A DNA stretch of 64,000 nt from Vandiemenella viatica (lineage: Eukaryota > Arthropoda > Insecta > Orthoptera > Morabidae), in contig JARYHS010009186.1 in NCBI GenBank assembly GCA_031002005.1, positions 178,710,437 through 178,774,436 on the forward strand, read 5' to 3'. Under the pieces are notes generated by a model that worked only from the letters and a program-made list of their open reading frames with translations, ran no database searches and had not been told where the DNA came from. Both the position numbers and the translations under genes were made by a program. This document shows, one piece after another, positions 11,564 to 24,512 of the stretch (position 1 is the first letter of the stretch; every line of letters starts with the position of its first letter).

Positions 11564-14500
11564 TTAGTCCCCTGTGTCTCTAACCTGTAGTAAACACGGT
11601 TTCTAGGAAGAGCAGGAATGGGATACGGCACTTATCAGACTAAAAATCTTGACCGTGTATCTTTCTTCACTATAGTTACTGCATTTGAAATAATTAACGT
11701 AGCACAAATTAAGCAAAGTTTTCAGCTTTATGTAATGTAATGTTTCTTTATTAAAAGTTCTACAACCTGTTAATTTTGATACACAGTATCTTTGGATTGA
11801 AAACTTTTATTTTTTTTCTGTATATGTAATCTGTTACTTAAAAGATAATGCGCACATCCTTCCTGAAATTATATTTTGAAACATGGACGAGGACTATTTC
11901 AACGATAAATTTCACCCAAAGCGGTTTTTGTAAATACCATGTCTTCAAAAAAATATTTCATGCGTAACACAAGTTTAAATAGATATCCAGCTGTCGCAAA
12001 TTGAGTGTTTTAATTTTAGATCGCACGTTAAGAAATTACAATAGTCGATGAATCCAGTAATATTAGGATCACTAAAGGTATGTCTTTTTTTTCTTCACCA
12101 GGCTGAAGGCAACGTAAGAACTGAATGGAGAGATGCTTTTTTAGCAGATCCGTCTGACATCTAGTAAACAAACGCCACCCACTTTCTACCATGACAAGAA
12201 ACCATTACAAAGATAATAAATATTTACAACCTTTCAACGGAGTATGGCGGCTTGTCAGTCTGAAGAAACGCAACATGCGGGAATCTCACGCTATGCTGAA
12301 GCCAGGTTAAGGCTAGCGGGATCAGGCAGCATAATTAATCTACTAATGGTTGACTTGGGACTGGTTTGCAATACGAATGGTGTTCATCCTCTTACAACGG
12401 TCAGAAGCATACTAAAACACATTTGGTAGCAGAGTGGCTAGGGATAAAGTGATTGTTTTTTTTCTTGTCGTAGGTCACGGTGCAGAAAGTTAATGTTAAA
12501 TTCGTGTTTAGACCTGGAGGATTATCTGTTCAGAATCCTTCTAATTGACACCGGAAGAATATCAGTTCTAATCTGCATGCAGCTTTTGACATTATTTGAA
12601 GTTCGCATTTGATAACTTCTTTTATTAAATAAAAGCTTTTGTTGTTTGGCCTTAAGCATTATTGGTGTAACAATATACAGTACATGAGTTTCCTCTTTTA
12701 CTCTTATTTGTCAAGTTCGTTTATAATTTTTTTTTCATGTAGTTTTATCTTCCATTGCAAAATAATTTCATTTCTTTAAGCTTTTATATTACTATTACTC
12801 AATCATACCTCTGTTTGGGTATTGCTGTTATTGAGTCCGTGTAATAACTTTTGCTTGTTACGCTTGTTGCTTCTTCATTTACCCAAGATTGTTTAATATC
12901 TGCTTCCATCATCTAGCTTGAGTTTTAAAATAAACGAATTATTCACACCATTTTTTGTAATCAGTCTCTACTGGTTTAATGCAATCATCCGCCTATTTCC
13001 ATATCACAGTGTAGTGATCGAGATCGATCACTTGCCTAAAACCCTACTCATTTTCAAGTCAGTATCCAGGGCGGGTGAATGAAATAGTTAACCAATAGCA
13101 GAGTGCTATGACCAGGAGAAGTAGCAGTCAATCAGCAAGTCCTAATCGTCAACTGCCAAGCGCCAGTAATTACTGCAAGCTGGTAAAATGACGTGACACA
13201 ACAGGTTAGCGAGGAGTATTGCCCTCTCCACACAGTGGTAATAGGAAGGGCAGGTTCTATTTAAACTCTGGAGGCAGGGGTTGGTCTGTCGGTCTCTCTA
13301 CGAAAGTCTTTCAACGTACCACACCGACGCGGGCGTCGGGAGGCGTCGGCATCGGCGGGAGCCGAGGTGCCGGTCGCTGACGAGAAGATTATGCCAGCCG
13401 TCTGACACAAAGGTGGGATCTGCTGCGATAGCGGGATGTGGACAGTCGGAGGGTCAATCATTTGGTCATAGTCATGTGGGCATAGTCTTATAGAGAGATT
13501 ATCAATATTCCATTTAGTTTGGGTTGCGAGGCGCCCATCAGTTACATGCTCGCCTAGTCCTTGGCCCTATCTCTAATATTTTGTTACAAAGCCAATTGTA
13601 CACTCTAAATATTCACGTATGCCACCAGTCATTGCTCATGTAAATAAATTTGTAAATATGTAATTGCCGTTTACAGTAATTTAGCCTCCATTCCTATATT
13701 AATATCTGAAGATACGAGCCTTAAAACCTGTCAGGTGTTGCAGTAAGGACCTATGATGAATATTCATATCAGAACCATTGACGACTTTTATGATCGACCC
13801 TTATCTACGGCTCCAGTGGAAGTTTACCCTGTTAACTGACAGGGTCATTACAGGAAGGGATTTTTGTTCATAAATCCACACCAGTCTACATCCTGATATA
13901 TCTGCTCCAAATAGTAAACACAAGAGACGAATTACTCCCTCACATTGTAAGCACTGCTACCCGCATAAAAGTACACTAAGATGTATTCGGAAGAGCTACA
14001 AGTGCTATTTCGAAGAGAGCTTCAAAGTGTACTGAAGTCGATGGTGGAATTTTTCAACATTTAATTTAAACTTTCCTAAAATATGCATGTATTATTGTAT
14101 GAATAAAGTACTTCAATAAGTTATTTTTGTGTTGTTGATCATTTTCTGAGGGTTATTTTATGCGTAACCTCTTCAATTACTCACCATTCGTCCTGAATCA
14201 CGCTGTATATATGATCACCTACCCGATGTCTCCTTCTCACAGATATCATGTATAATTTCATTGGGGTCATCTGGGAAGCTATGGTGTCGGTTAAAACGTT
14301 TGCCTCCTATTTTGGTTAATAAAGCACTACAACAAATAAGTCAGTAAAAACAGTTTAAAAACTAAGTTGTGTGTCTGATGCCAAACAATATTTGAGAAAA
14401 TCGTTCCCTATTGAAACATAAAGACAGACTTCATCATAATGGCGAATCATGCATATATAGCTTCACAGTTTGTGGTGAATGTCTGAAGAGTGCTGTAATT

Positions 14501-15440
14501 TTTGTGTAGCCAGAAATTGTGTTTTTATTTGAAAGGCATGATTCTGACTCGGCTTTCCACCAAACCAAGACACCAGCGTTTCTAAGCATTACTATGCAAG
14601 ATGTCGCTGTGCATGAAACATGAAATGTGTTTTCCCCATTTCATCGTATTCACGAGTATACCGCGCTTACTCCCGAATGATTAAAGAGACGCCGAAGACC
14701 TCACTATACGTGGCAACTCAAAAGTTTGAGTTTATCTTCTGTCAGAGAACCAGTGAAAACAGACAGCGTTGATGGAAGCAGACAAGGAGCTTCTGGCGAA
14801 CAAGGAGACGGATACTGCAGGATGAATGGTCCGGTCTTAAAACTTGGGACTTAAGTGGCGAGCCGAAGGTCGCAGAGGAAACCGTGAGCCAACAGAGCGG
14901 TAACGAGAAAAATCTCATTTAGAAGTTGGCCGCCGGCGGGCGGTGTGTACGCGCCAAGCTGCGAGGAAATTGCGCTCATGGACTGCTCGGAGAAGCTTTT
15001 CTGTTCGGTAACTAGCTGACTTTCTTGATTAAAATATTCCGTACCTTCCGTGCAAGTATATTATATTTTCCAAGGAATTGTGGAAAATTAGTTCCAAGTG
15101 AAAGAGTATGTATACTTCGGCAGAGAACAATGTATATTTAAAGTCAATTTCAGGAATCTGATTAAAAATTTCAGTGCTCAGATGTTACAAGTTCATTGGC
15201 GATAGTGCGGGATATAGAGTATTATTTATCGTACGAAGAGCAAATTACAGCTTATAATAACACAGCAACAAAGCGATTTTGCTATAAGAGGAAATGAAAA
15301 CATATGTTCTAGTCCAAACAGAACGACCGAAGGCCCGGTATTCATGAAAATCTTCCCAGTTTACTTATTTATTTATTATTCTTTTACCTCGGATACCAGC
15401 TGAGTAAGGACCTCTGGGAAGTGGAGCGTCATGATTAATA
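11564..15440. other. Intergenic DNA with two GC-richer patches
   Basis: I see no gene. The patch at 13.05-13.50 kb follows a TATTTAAA at 13257 and could be part of an old LTR, but I could not find paired ends. The patch at 14.65-15.02 kb is GC-rich and not shared with other parts of the window. Confidence 0.5.
12956..13012 (-). repeat. Short fragment of the same LINE 3' tail
   Basis: GTAATCAGTCTCTACTGGTT and ATGCAATCATCCGCC match the noncoding end of the LINE tail at 8.97 kb. Only about 55 bases are recognisable. Confidence 0.5.
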
Positions 15441-15442
15441 TA

Positions 15443-16681
15443 CAGGGTGTCCAGTAATGAAAGAATAATACGGCAACTGCAAATAGGTCGCATCATGTCA
15501 TACAATATGACTAACTTTTATTTTAGTAAAAGTCTCACAATTTTAGAGAGATTGGTTTCTTAGATTTTTTTTCGAAACATTTGAATTTGTTCAGTTTATT
15601 CCATGCCATTTCTAAAAATTATGACTTTTTTACACTTTTAAAAAAATGTACTCAAGTATGTTTGAGTCTTCTAAACAATGTTCTTTTAAAAAAACTTAAA
15701 AAAACCCTTTAACACATCTCTTTTAAATCATCATAATTTTGTTACTACATGGTCTCTGTAGCATATTGAACTACCATAAAACAATCATTTTAAAAGAAAT
15801 ATGAATTAACTATACCATATAAGATTTTTAATAAGGTTTTTTTTAACGTTTTAAGAAAAAAAGAACTTTGTTTAAGATGACTCAAATATCTTTGAGTAAT
15901 TTTTGAAAAAAACAAGGTTCAAAAAGTCTTTATTTGTAAAAATGGCAGGGAATAAACTGCACAAAGTCACATGTTTCGAAAAACTATTTAAAAATTAATA
16001 TTTTGAAAATGTTGAGACTTTTACCGAAATAAAATTTTGTTATACAGGGTGTTACAAAAAGGTACGGCCAAACTTTCAGGAAACATTCCTCACACACAAA
16101 CAAAGAAAATATGTTATGTGGACATGTGTCTGGAAACGCTTACTTTCCATGTTAGAGTTCATTTTATTACTTCTCTTCAAATCACATTAAACATGGAATG
16201 GAAACACACAGCAACAGAACGTAATAGCGTGACTTCAAACACTTTGTTACAGGAAATGTTCAAAATGTCCTCCGTTAGCGAGGATACATGCATCCACCCT
16301 CCGTCGCATGGAATCCCTGATGCGCTGATGCAGCCCTGGAGAATGGCGTATTGTATCACAGCCGTCCATAATACGAGCACGAAGAGTCTCTACATTTGGT
16401 ACCGGGGTTGCGTAGACAAGGGCTTTCAAATGCCCCCATAAATGGAAGTCAAGAGGGTTGAGATCAGGAGAGCGTACTAACATACTAACGAAACTAAAAT
16501 GAGCTCTAACATGGAAAGTAAGCGTTTCCGGACACATGTCCACATAACATATTTTCTTTGTTTGTGTGTGATGAATGTTTCCTGAAAGTTTGGCCGTACC
16601 TTTTTGTAACACCCTGTACAGTAGGAAATGATGTGACCTATCTGCGGTTGCAGGATTATCCTTTCATTCCTGCAAACCCTG
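15443..16681. mobile_element. Palindromic TA-flanked element hosting a nested mariner
   Basis: The outer ends CAGGGTGTCCAGTAATGAAAG and (reverse complement of the right end) CAGGGTTTGCAGGAATGAAAG match and are flanked by TA. The inversion continues inward: GTAAAAGTCTCA, TTCGAAACAT, CAAGTATGTTTGAGT and AAAAAAACTT on the left have complements on the right up to about 16040. The original element was therefore one long palindrome of about 660 bp centred near 15.78 kb. At 16043 a second element interrupts the right arm. No coding capacity. Confidence 0.85.
16045..16616 (-). mobile_element. Internally deleted mariner-type transposon, nested
   Basis: Terminal inverted repeats of about 120 bp begin CAGGGTGTTACAAAAAGGTA and differ by only a few bases; TA duplications flank both ends (16043-16044, 16617-16618). 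The minus-strand interior keeps the end of a mariner transposase (RSPDLNPLDFHLWGHLKALV and VDACILANGGHFEHFL). The catalytic start is deleted and the terminal repeat is joined straight to the C-terminal piece, so the 121-codon frame 16612-16247 is not a real protein. The similar arms suggest fairly recent activity with transposase supplied in trans. Confidence 0.9.
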
Positions 16682-16825
16682 TATAAAATATGAATACTAG
16701 TCATAGTTAAAGAAACTGTTAGGCTATATACTAGAAACAAACAAAAATTTAAACGGCAAAATTTAAAAGTAAATTTTGCGAAAGTCATACTCGACACGAT
16801 TAATTTTTGTACAAATTCTTGAATG

Positions 16826-17190
16826 GCTTAAGTGCTTGTGACAACGTAGTGGTGTCTGACACCTGATACGGGTTTGGTAGATTCGAGTCCTGTTGGTGGA
16901 AGAAATTTTTACTATCAGGACTTGGCCGGCAGAGTGGTTGTGCATAATTCCTGATTTCCAAATTGTGCACTAAAGCTGTGGCGACTCGTCCCACGGGTGG
17001 GGACGTAAATAATAGGCCGGCACCAGTTTCCAGCATTTCACCTCTCTCATCCACAACACTGCATTGAACACACTCACCATCATAGTCATCCATACTTACA
17101 CCTGTACACACTTTCGCATTGGAGAAAGTAACGCGAAACCAACTACATCTTCCAGGAACGATCCATGGAAAGTGAACTCCTACGCCCGGA
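16826..17190 (+). mobile_element. Family-2 SINE, diverged
   Basis: The B-box-like GGTAGATTCGAGTCCTG sits 40 bases after a tRNA-like start. It is followed by TATCAGGACTTGGCCGGCAG, AAATTGTGCAC and CGTCCCACGGGTGGGGACG, the same order as in the copy at 38.3-38.7 kb. Distinct from family 1. Confidence 0.65.
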
Positions 17191-17199
17191 TAACGGTTA

Positions 17200-20100
17200 T
17201 GACACAAACTTTGACTTTCGATTGAGAAAATATAAATTGATGGCATATCTTCTCGCGCAAAGTGAATAAGCTGATATCAAGAGCATAACGAATATACAGA
17301 AAACCCTGAAAACAGATCAAGTTATTTATACTAGTTTTCTATAACCGACTGATAACATCGTCGTTTGTTCCTTAGTGGAACGGATACGCCACAACTGATA
17401 TTAAACGAATCGTTGCTATTGTTTAAAGCGTTTATTATTTTTACATCAACAACACCTTAGAAAAAATAAATTACGAGATTCGTTAACTCGTTATGTCTTT
17501 ATGCTGTTGTTATTTGACTAATTTCTAGTTGGTGTGATTTCCGCAATACCTAAACTTATGAAGAACATACTATGTCAATCAATATACAGAGAATACAGAG
17601 GTTTTGTTAAAGTGGAGAAAATAAGCAAATGTTGGTAAGATAAGCTTTTTTGCTTTCTATTGTAAACTGACGTGACTAGGTACACGAATTACTATATTAA
17701 ATTTGAACAAACATTTTCCTTTTTGAAGGGACAACTCGAAATTTGACACACATTCCTTCCATCAAGGAAAAAGTTTTTTTTGGTCAGTTAAAATTGTTTG
17801 TTAAATTTGGTTGGTTCAACCTTTTTACCAACTGAATGGAAGTATACCAATGTTTAGTAAAAAGTTTTTCACTTATGTAGAAATTTTATTTATATTTATT
17901 TACGTATCTGACTTTTAAAACACTCACCTGACCGAGTGCCACAACTCTTAGCGGTTTCGTACAGATTCCTCACAATATCGACGTATCAGTAAGTACCACT
18001 CAAAAAGGTTACAAACGTTTCCAAGATGCCCTTTGATTAACAACGGATGACAATTCTACTGTCAAAAGCTGTGAGAGATAAAGGTTAAATTTTCTATTAA
18101 ACTTTGAACCCTCTCCCAATAATTACTTTAAACATTTTACAACGAAATTGTTGTATGATTTACAATATGATACAGAGGAAGTGTGTTACGATTTTATGGA
18201 GGGGGTCTATTTTATCACAAAATCGGGCTATCTTTGTAAACGGTCAGAAGAACCGAAATAAAAAAAAATCGTGTTCCATTGATCTCTATGGCGTTGAAAC
18301 CTCTCCACTCACTCGAACACATGGAGAGCTTTTGACATCATGATTGCAAAACTTTTGTGCCCTCAAATCCACGACGTGGTTTTTTCTGCTGGCCCTTTAA
18401 ACACTCGCATCAAAGGTATATGGCCGTGTTACGTGTTTAAAGATAACAGTACCGAAAATTTACACCATGGAACCATGTCGAAATTTTTGGTAGGAAATCA
18501 ACAAAATTAAAAACTTGGAATTATTTAAAAAAAAACCCCACACACACACAGCCTTTGTGGGTGGATTATGCTAAATAGATCCTCTAAGCTCGTTAGTTTG
18601 TGTTAGCGAGTATTAGAACACTTCTATTTTCGTGATATTTGTTAGAAAACTATGTTAAAACTAAAGATCTCGACTTTCAGTTTAGAAAACACTCACTATT
18701 AATCGTCACTGTTGCCAAAAAAGAGATAACGTCACTTCGACTTAGTGACCAAATGATACAGTTTCGACGTGCGTTCTGCCTGTACTGGTTAAACACCATT
18801 TGGTAATCTTAGCGTAGAATCTGAACCTCACATGCGTACCTCACATGCAAAAAGTGCAAATATTGTGATCGAGAATTTAGATTCCGATCGCGGGTTTGAA
18901 ACATTACCACCGAAGCATCAGATGGATAATATCTCCAGCCCCTACATATAAGGTAGGTTAGTTATCAGAAACCTAAGATCGTTTGTCTTTCTGGCTCTAC
19001 AGATGATACGTCATGTTAATCTCTATTATAATTGTCTCAACTTTTAAGCGAATTCTAATCCAGTAATTGTAATTACTTATCTTACATAGAAGGAAATGAC
19101 GTATGGCTCGCCAAATGTTTAATTTTTAAGTAGGACATTATTAATGGACGCAATAAATCGAGACAAGTAAAAACTTTGAGGTAGATTTAAGTATATAACT
19201 CAGTGTGTCGTTGACACTGCAACAGTAATGGAAAAGCGTCTCTCTCTCTTTTTTTTTAAAAAAAGTCAACGATGGGTGACTGCCAGAAAGTCGTCGAGGT
19301 TTCAACCTAGAGCTACAAATTAAGTTAGCCATATTATTCTCCCTCTCTTCTGATTTATTTTGCTGTCTTTCAGATGTTTAGCGTTATAGGAAGTCAAGTC
19401 TTTTATGATAAATGTGGGGATCATTCCTTGAGCCAGTATAACATACGTATTGTGATTAAATAATTTAAAAGAAGCTTGTTTATGGAGAAGTTAACATATT
19501 TATCATATATGTGAAATTTATGTTTGTCTATTTGTAAAGTCAGTTGCATTGATTGATAATAAATTAGGAACATTTAACATTGTAATTATTTTTTATTGTG
19601 ATCTTCCATCGTACTTAAATTTTGAAAGAGTGTCTAGGCTGTATAAAATATGCAATCTTCGGTACTGAAATCCGTTAACAGACTCAGAGCACAAGAAAGA
19701 AACAAAATATTTTTACCGAGGATAAGATGGCAATAGAAGTAACAAAGAGTATTGACTTAAAACCATGTGAGGTTTCAGTACACTAGTACATATTTTCTTA
19801 TTTCCCATGCATATTATAACATATCTGTTATACACGGTGCAGATACCGTAGTTAATTATAATTCCCAATTGATTTCATTTTTTTTGTGTATGTGTTAATT
19901 TCGTAATGATAAATAATTTTTAAGAAAGATGTAAATATTTAATTGTAAATGGCTTCCACCGACAGTAGTTTGTATAATACTGAGGTAAATATAGAATAAT
20001 ATCGTTGCATTCAACAAGGGATAGACTAGAATCTCTGGGGATAGTAAGAAGTTAGCTGTGAATGTGGTTGTGTAGTTTAATTTGATGAAATTAAATCAAG

Positions 20101-20360
20101 GCTTTAAGAAAAGTAAAGTGTTATTATTTGATTTTAAAGTAATTTCGAAGAGAAGGGCCTAACTATTTCATAAATGGGGCTGACCTCCCATAATGCAAAT
20201 TAATCATTCAAAAAAATATCGGTCGGCACACCGAAAGGTTTATGTATACAATTTGAGAAGTGTTGCATATGGCACAACCTGACAGAAGTAAATACTTATA
20301 CTTTAAACAGGGGTGTTGCAATATTCATCAGCTGTTAAGTGTTGACTGCAGTTGCCTGTT
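17200..20360. other. AT-rich intergenic DNA without recognised features
   Basis: Only short low-complexity tracts (ACACACAC near 18540, TCTCTCTC near 19240). Frames are short and have no recognisable similarity. Confidence 0.6.
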
Positions 20361-20368
20361 TTCTAATA

Positions 20369-21700
20369 CACTGGTGGAAATTGAAATCCGAACATCAGAC
20401 AGGAATAGCAAAATTTTAGGAATCTTCAGGGACATACTCAACAGAAATGATAAAAAATTGAAATAGATCAGCCTAAGTTTATTACCTTTAGACACAGTTG
20501 CCAGTAAGAAGGCGCCCACCTTGATCACCAATACGTTAGTGGATCCTTGCCGGCATTGAATCAATAAGTGTTCGGATATGTTCTTTGGATATGTCTCTTT
20601 ACGCCTGCATGTTTTGTGCAGTCAGTTGTTGCACAGTTTGTGCAGTCAGTTGTTGCACAGTTTGTGCTGGGTGACCATGTGATCTAATGTGTCTGCTCCT
20701 GGCATCTCAGACATGCTGTATTGGGAACAAATTTAGGGACCACGCACAGGGCCGGCGTTAGGGGGGAGTAAGCGGGTCAAATGTACCCGGGCCAGCCTGC
20801 TGATTGGGGCCCCGATCACCGGCTGCAGGGGCCCCCAGGCCTCGAAGCCAAGAATCTGCCCATTGTCGCCCGAAAAAGTCACCATTTTACCCCGGGCCCG
20901 AAATTCCCAGCGCCGGCCCTGACCACGCAGTCCAAATTGTGATCGTAACCCCTAGCAAGGTTTGTGTTGCGATGAACGCAGTATGAGGACGGGCATCTTC
21001 CTGTTGGAAGATGCGATTTGGATGGTGGACGTGAATGGTATCACAATAGTCCACATAGTGGTGGGCTGTAATTGTGCTTTCAACAACAACCAACTCAGTC
21101 CTGCTGTCGAAACTGATTGCCACCAAACCATGACACCAGTGGCTTGACATGTGTGACGTTCTGCAATCACAGCAGGGTAAGCCGTTCCTCCACTACGCCT
21201 ACGAACATGTTCTCTATTATGACCTTGCCATCGCTAGTAGTCTCTAAACAGAAATCTACACTATTCGCTTGTCCATTTTCGTTTTGTATTACACCAGGTT
21301 AGATGGTGCTGGCAATGAAATCATGTTAACGGAATACATTGCATAGGTGTCAGAGAGTGTAACCAAGTTTCAAGCAATTGGTCTACGATCGTCCGAGGGT
21401 GACTCTGTCTGTAATCACTGCTTAGATCTAGCCTGCAGTCACCCGTCTGCCAGCAATACCCACCCACACAATTTGGCGGTCTTCACTTGCTGTTGCTCAT
21501 CTGTATGGACCTGTGCCTTCTCTAATAGTATTACAGCACTGTGTAACAAGTCTGTATACTGAAATTGCACTGCGGCCAAACATTCCGGAGATTTCACGAT
21601 ATAATGCACCCATTTTAAACATGCTCATTCTCCGACATTTATCACAGATAAACATTTAGATGTAGAGGGTTGTCACTCTTCGCATTGAGATACTTGGTCA
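20369..21700 (-). pseudogene. Tc1-like transposon relic
   Basis: The minus strand shows broken Tc1 transposase in the right order: ISGMFGRSAISVY near 21.57 kb (helix-turn-helix), then ISFDSRTELVVVE and IFQQEDARPHTAFIATQ near 21.0 kb (the block with the second catalytic Asp). C-terminal pieces lie at 20.5-20.74 kb. The left end CACTGGTGGAAATTGAAA at 20369 next to TA looks like a Tc1 terminus; the right terminus is lost. The frame has many stops and shifts and carries a hAT-type insertion. A 24-bp unit (GTGCAGTCAGTTGTTGCACA) is duplicated in tandem near 20.62 kb. Confidence 0.8.
20747..20921. mobile_element. hAT-type miniature element (175 bp)
   Basis: Perfect 11-bp terminal inverted repeats CAGGGCCGGCG / CGCCGGCCCTG, flanked by the exact 8-bp duplication ACCACGCA (20739-20746 and 20922-20929). 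The 8-bp duplication and CAGGG ends are typical of the hAT superfamily. The GC-rich interior has no coding capacity. It sits inside a Tc1 relic. Confidence 0.93.
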
Positions 21701-21897
21701 ACAAGAACTTGTGGACAGAAAATTCTGATATTACACCACACTGTTCACCGTTTATACGCTAAAATGCATAGTAATTTTTCATAGTAAATTGGTCCGCAAT
21801 TCTTATACTATTACATGTGAATCTTTTAATTTTTAATCACTAGCTTGTGTCTACGACTTCGTTCGTGTTTGTAAAGAATTTGGATTGACAGCTACCT

Positions 21898-22930
21898 ACA
21901 TCTAACCACCATAGTGGGGACGCGATGCTATTATCACACAGAAACACCAATGGTCTATGGTATGAAGTTGTGGCAGCAAAGTGACATACGGAGACACATG
22001 TCTTTGATCGAAGTACAAAAATCGGCCTCTTTCAACCACCATATCTGCCACACTCGCATAGTTACCGAAATTCGGCCAACGTTGTGATACTCTGTGCTAC
22101 TACCACACACAAACACCAGTGATCTACGCTAGATAGTTTTGGCTGAAAAGTGATACACCATGACACATACGTTTTTGGTAGAAATGTGAAAGTGCCGCAA
22201 GTCGACCACTTTCAACCACCATATCTCCCACACCCCCATAGTTACCAGCATCTAACCACCATAGTACACGACAGGAGACACGATACAAACACCAATGGTC
22301 TAAGGTATGTAGTTGTGGCAGCAAAGTGACATACGGAGACACATGTCTTTGATCGAAGTACGAAAATATCCTTGATATGCCACTTTCAACCACCATTTCT
22401 CCCACACTCGTATAGTTACCGAAATTCGGCTAATGTTGTGATCGATGGGTGATTCTATGCTACTCAGACACACAAACACCAGTGATCTGCGCTAGATAGT
22501 TTTGGCTGAAAAGTGATACCCCGGGACAAATTCGTTTTTGGTAGAAATGTGAAAGTGCGGCAGGTCGACCACTTTCAACCACCCACCATATCTCCCACAT
22601 CCCCATAGCTACCGACATCTAACCACCATAGTGCATGATGGGAGATTAGGTGCTATTGCCACACACAAACATCAGTGGTCTATCCTATGTAATTGTGGCA
22701 GGAAAGAGAAGTATAATAATACACAAGCCTTTGAACGAAATATGAATATGCCTTGCATCGACCATTTTTAACTATCATATCTCCCACATCTCCAAAGTTA
22801 TCGGCATTCGGCCAACGTTGTAGAAGACATTAAACTCCATGCTACTTGCACACACAAACACCAGTGATCTGTGCTAGGTAGTGGTGGCTGAAATGTGAAA
22901 TATAGAGAAACACACGTCTATTTTTATACA
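21898..22930. repeat. Dimeric satellite-like tandem array
   Basis: The landmark AAACA(C/T)CA(A/G)TG recurs at 21942, 22111, 22287, 22474, 22667 and 22856, at spacings of 169-193 bases. Alternate units resemble each other more: type A has TGTGGCAGCAAAGTGACATA, type B has TTTTGGCTGAAAAGTGATAC. The repeating unit is therefore an A+B dimer of about 350-370 bp, starting at ATCTAACCACCATAGT (21898, 22252, 22617). Units are diverged, so the array is old. No gene in it. Confidence 0.88.
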
Positions 22931-23889
22931 TATATAGTCTTTAACACTCTTGATATCATGAGACTTGGGGACAAATTTTATTCATTTATCACAATTCCGT
23001 CTGGGTATTGGGATTTTAATTTCTTCCAGTGTTGTTTTCAAACTTACATTTAACGGTCTGTTTTCTGTTGTGAATCAGCCACAGTATGACGACCAATCAG
23101 TGATAAAGTGTGTCTTAGTTATTGTACGATAAAGACAGCCATGATATTGCTTTTTCTACACAGAAAGTTGTCAGGGACAAGAAGCATCCTACTCTGATTC
23201 TAGGAGTTAACTTACGATGTGGAAGTTGTTGAATCCAAAGACTATATCGGAAGAGATAACGTAAGTGGAACGTGAAGCAGGCAGACGGTCCTGCGTGGTC
23301 GGAGACAACCTGCTATCTTGTTGTCAACACAGTGGTACGGACAATCGGCTTACATGGCGAACAGTTCACAGTCTTAAACAGTTACTTCATCAGTTTTGGT
23401 GGAAGGAAGACACATGTACAGACACTTCATTATTTTGGTAGATGAATGTTAGTTGAAGGTAGTGGTCTTTTAGTGTTCTTCGAATAAAAGAATTGAAATA
23501 AATATATAAATGGAACCACAATATCTTATGTTGGATTTGTCAATTAAACAAACAGACGTGTGATTATTAACAAATTGTAAAAAAAGGGGCTTTGTTTAGG
23601 GAACATGGTAGTAGACGATGCAAAATCAAGAAATAAAAATAAATACCCTGATAGCTAGTCATAAGTTGGAAGAAGCTGACTCGAAACAAGAGCTTCTAAT
23701 TTCTATCAGCTTTTAGCAATACACGAATACAGATAAATTGCAAAACAGGTTATCAAATTGCAGCATGGCTACTTCTCCGCTTAAAATTTCTCCCCAGCTT
23801 TAATAACGAATGTAGTGCGAGCTATTGCCTGGGTTATTTAAATCCACGAAGGATCCTAAGTTCAGTAAGAGGATATTCCACGGATGATA

Positions 23890-24110
23890 GAAGGAGGAAT
23901 AAAGAAATGAGGGAACATCTGAATATTTCCTCTCTAAATGATAAAATTGGAAGAAACATCTTCTACGGATGGGTAACGACATTTTTCTGAAGCTAGCCCT
24001 GCAGTACCATCCTACAGACCTCTTGCCATTCTGGTAGACCTATGATGAGATGGCTAGGAAACTGAGATCGGAACAGGCTTTTGGCCTATCCATGAAGGGG
24101 AAGTAAATAA
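23890..24110 (+). pseudogene. LINE C-terminal relic
   Basis: A plus-strand piece with NHLLRMGNDIFLKLALQYHP and RKLRSEQAFGL resembles the end of non-LTR polyproteins (N-H-x-x-R-M ... K-x-L-x-Y-x-P ... E-Q-A-x-G-L). Stops interrupt it. It is a different family from the tail at 61.9 kb. Confidence 0.55.
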
Positions 24111-24275
24111 GTAAGAAGTTTAAAGTCATAGTTGCATGCATGTAGCATAATACAATCAAACCTTATGGAGGAATTCAGGATTATTGTATCTGTTTGTACT
24201 TGGCAGCTTGTTTCTGCTAAGTTCTTGAGATCGCCCATCACAAATATGAATAATGTGTCTTGACATGGGTCACGA

Positions 24276-24512
24276 GTTTTTTTTTCCTTTTTAATTTGAG
24301 CTTAGGCCTAGGTCACATTGAGGTTAATTAGTTGAAGACGAGGACTATGGGCAAGGAACAGAAAGGAAATTGATGGAACCATCCTGGCATTCAACTACGA
24401 GAGTGATTTCGGGAAACCATGGAAAACCGAAATTTGGATGGCAGGTTGGGGATTTGAACCCGCGTCCTCCAGAATAACAGACTCTGGTGATACTGCTGAC
24501 CCACCATGCTCT
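24276..24512 (-). mobile_element. Family-1 SINE, antisense
   Basis: It reads on the minus strand from the head at 24512 (GCATGGTGGGTCAG) through the B-box GGGTTCAAATCCCC and CATCCAAATTTCGG to a T-rich tail complement at 24277-24295. Moderately diverged. Confidence 0.85.

Noticed and set aside
13000..13860. Possible solo LTR with TATTTAAA and a TCATTACA end
   Set aside because: I could not find a matching TG start or a target duplication.
16037..16441. 134-codon plus-strand frame
   Set aside because: It reads the terminal repeat and transposase region of a mariner element in antisense.
21898..22930. CRISPR-like array
   Set aside because: Spacing of 170-190 bp with repeats diverging throughout and no short exact repeat with unique spacers; also a eukaryotic context.
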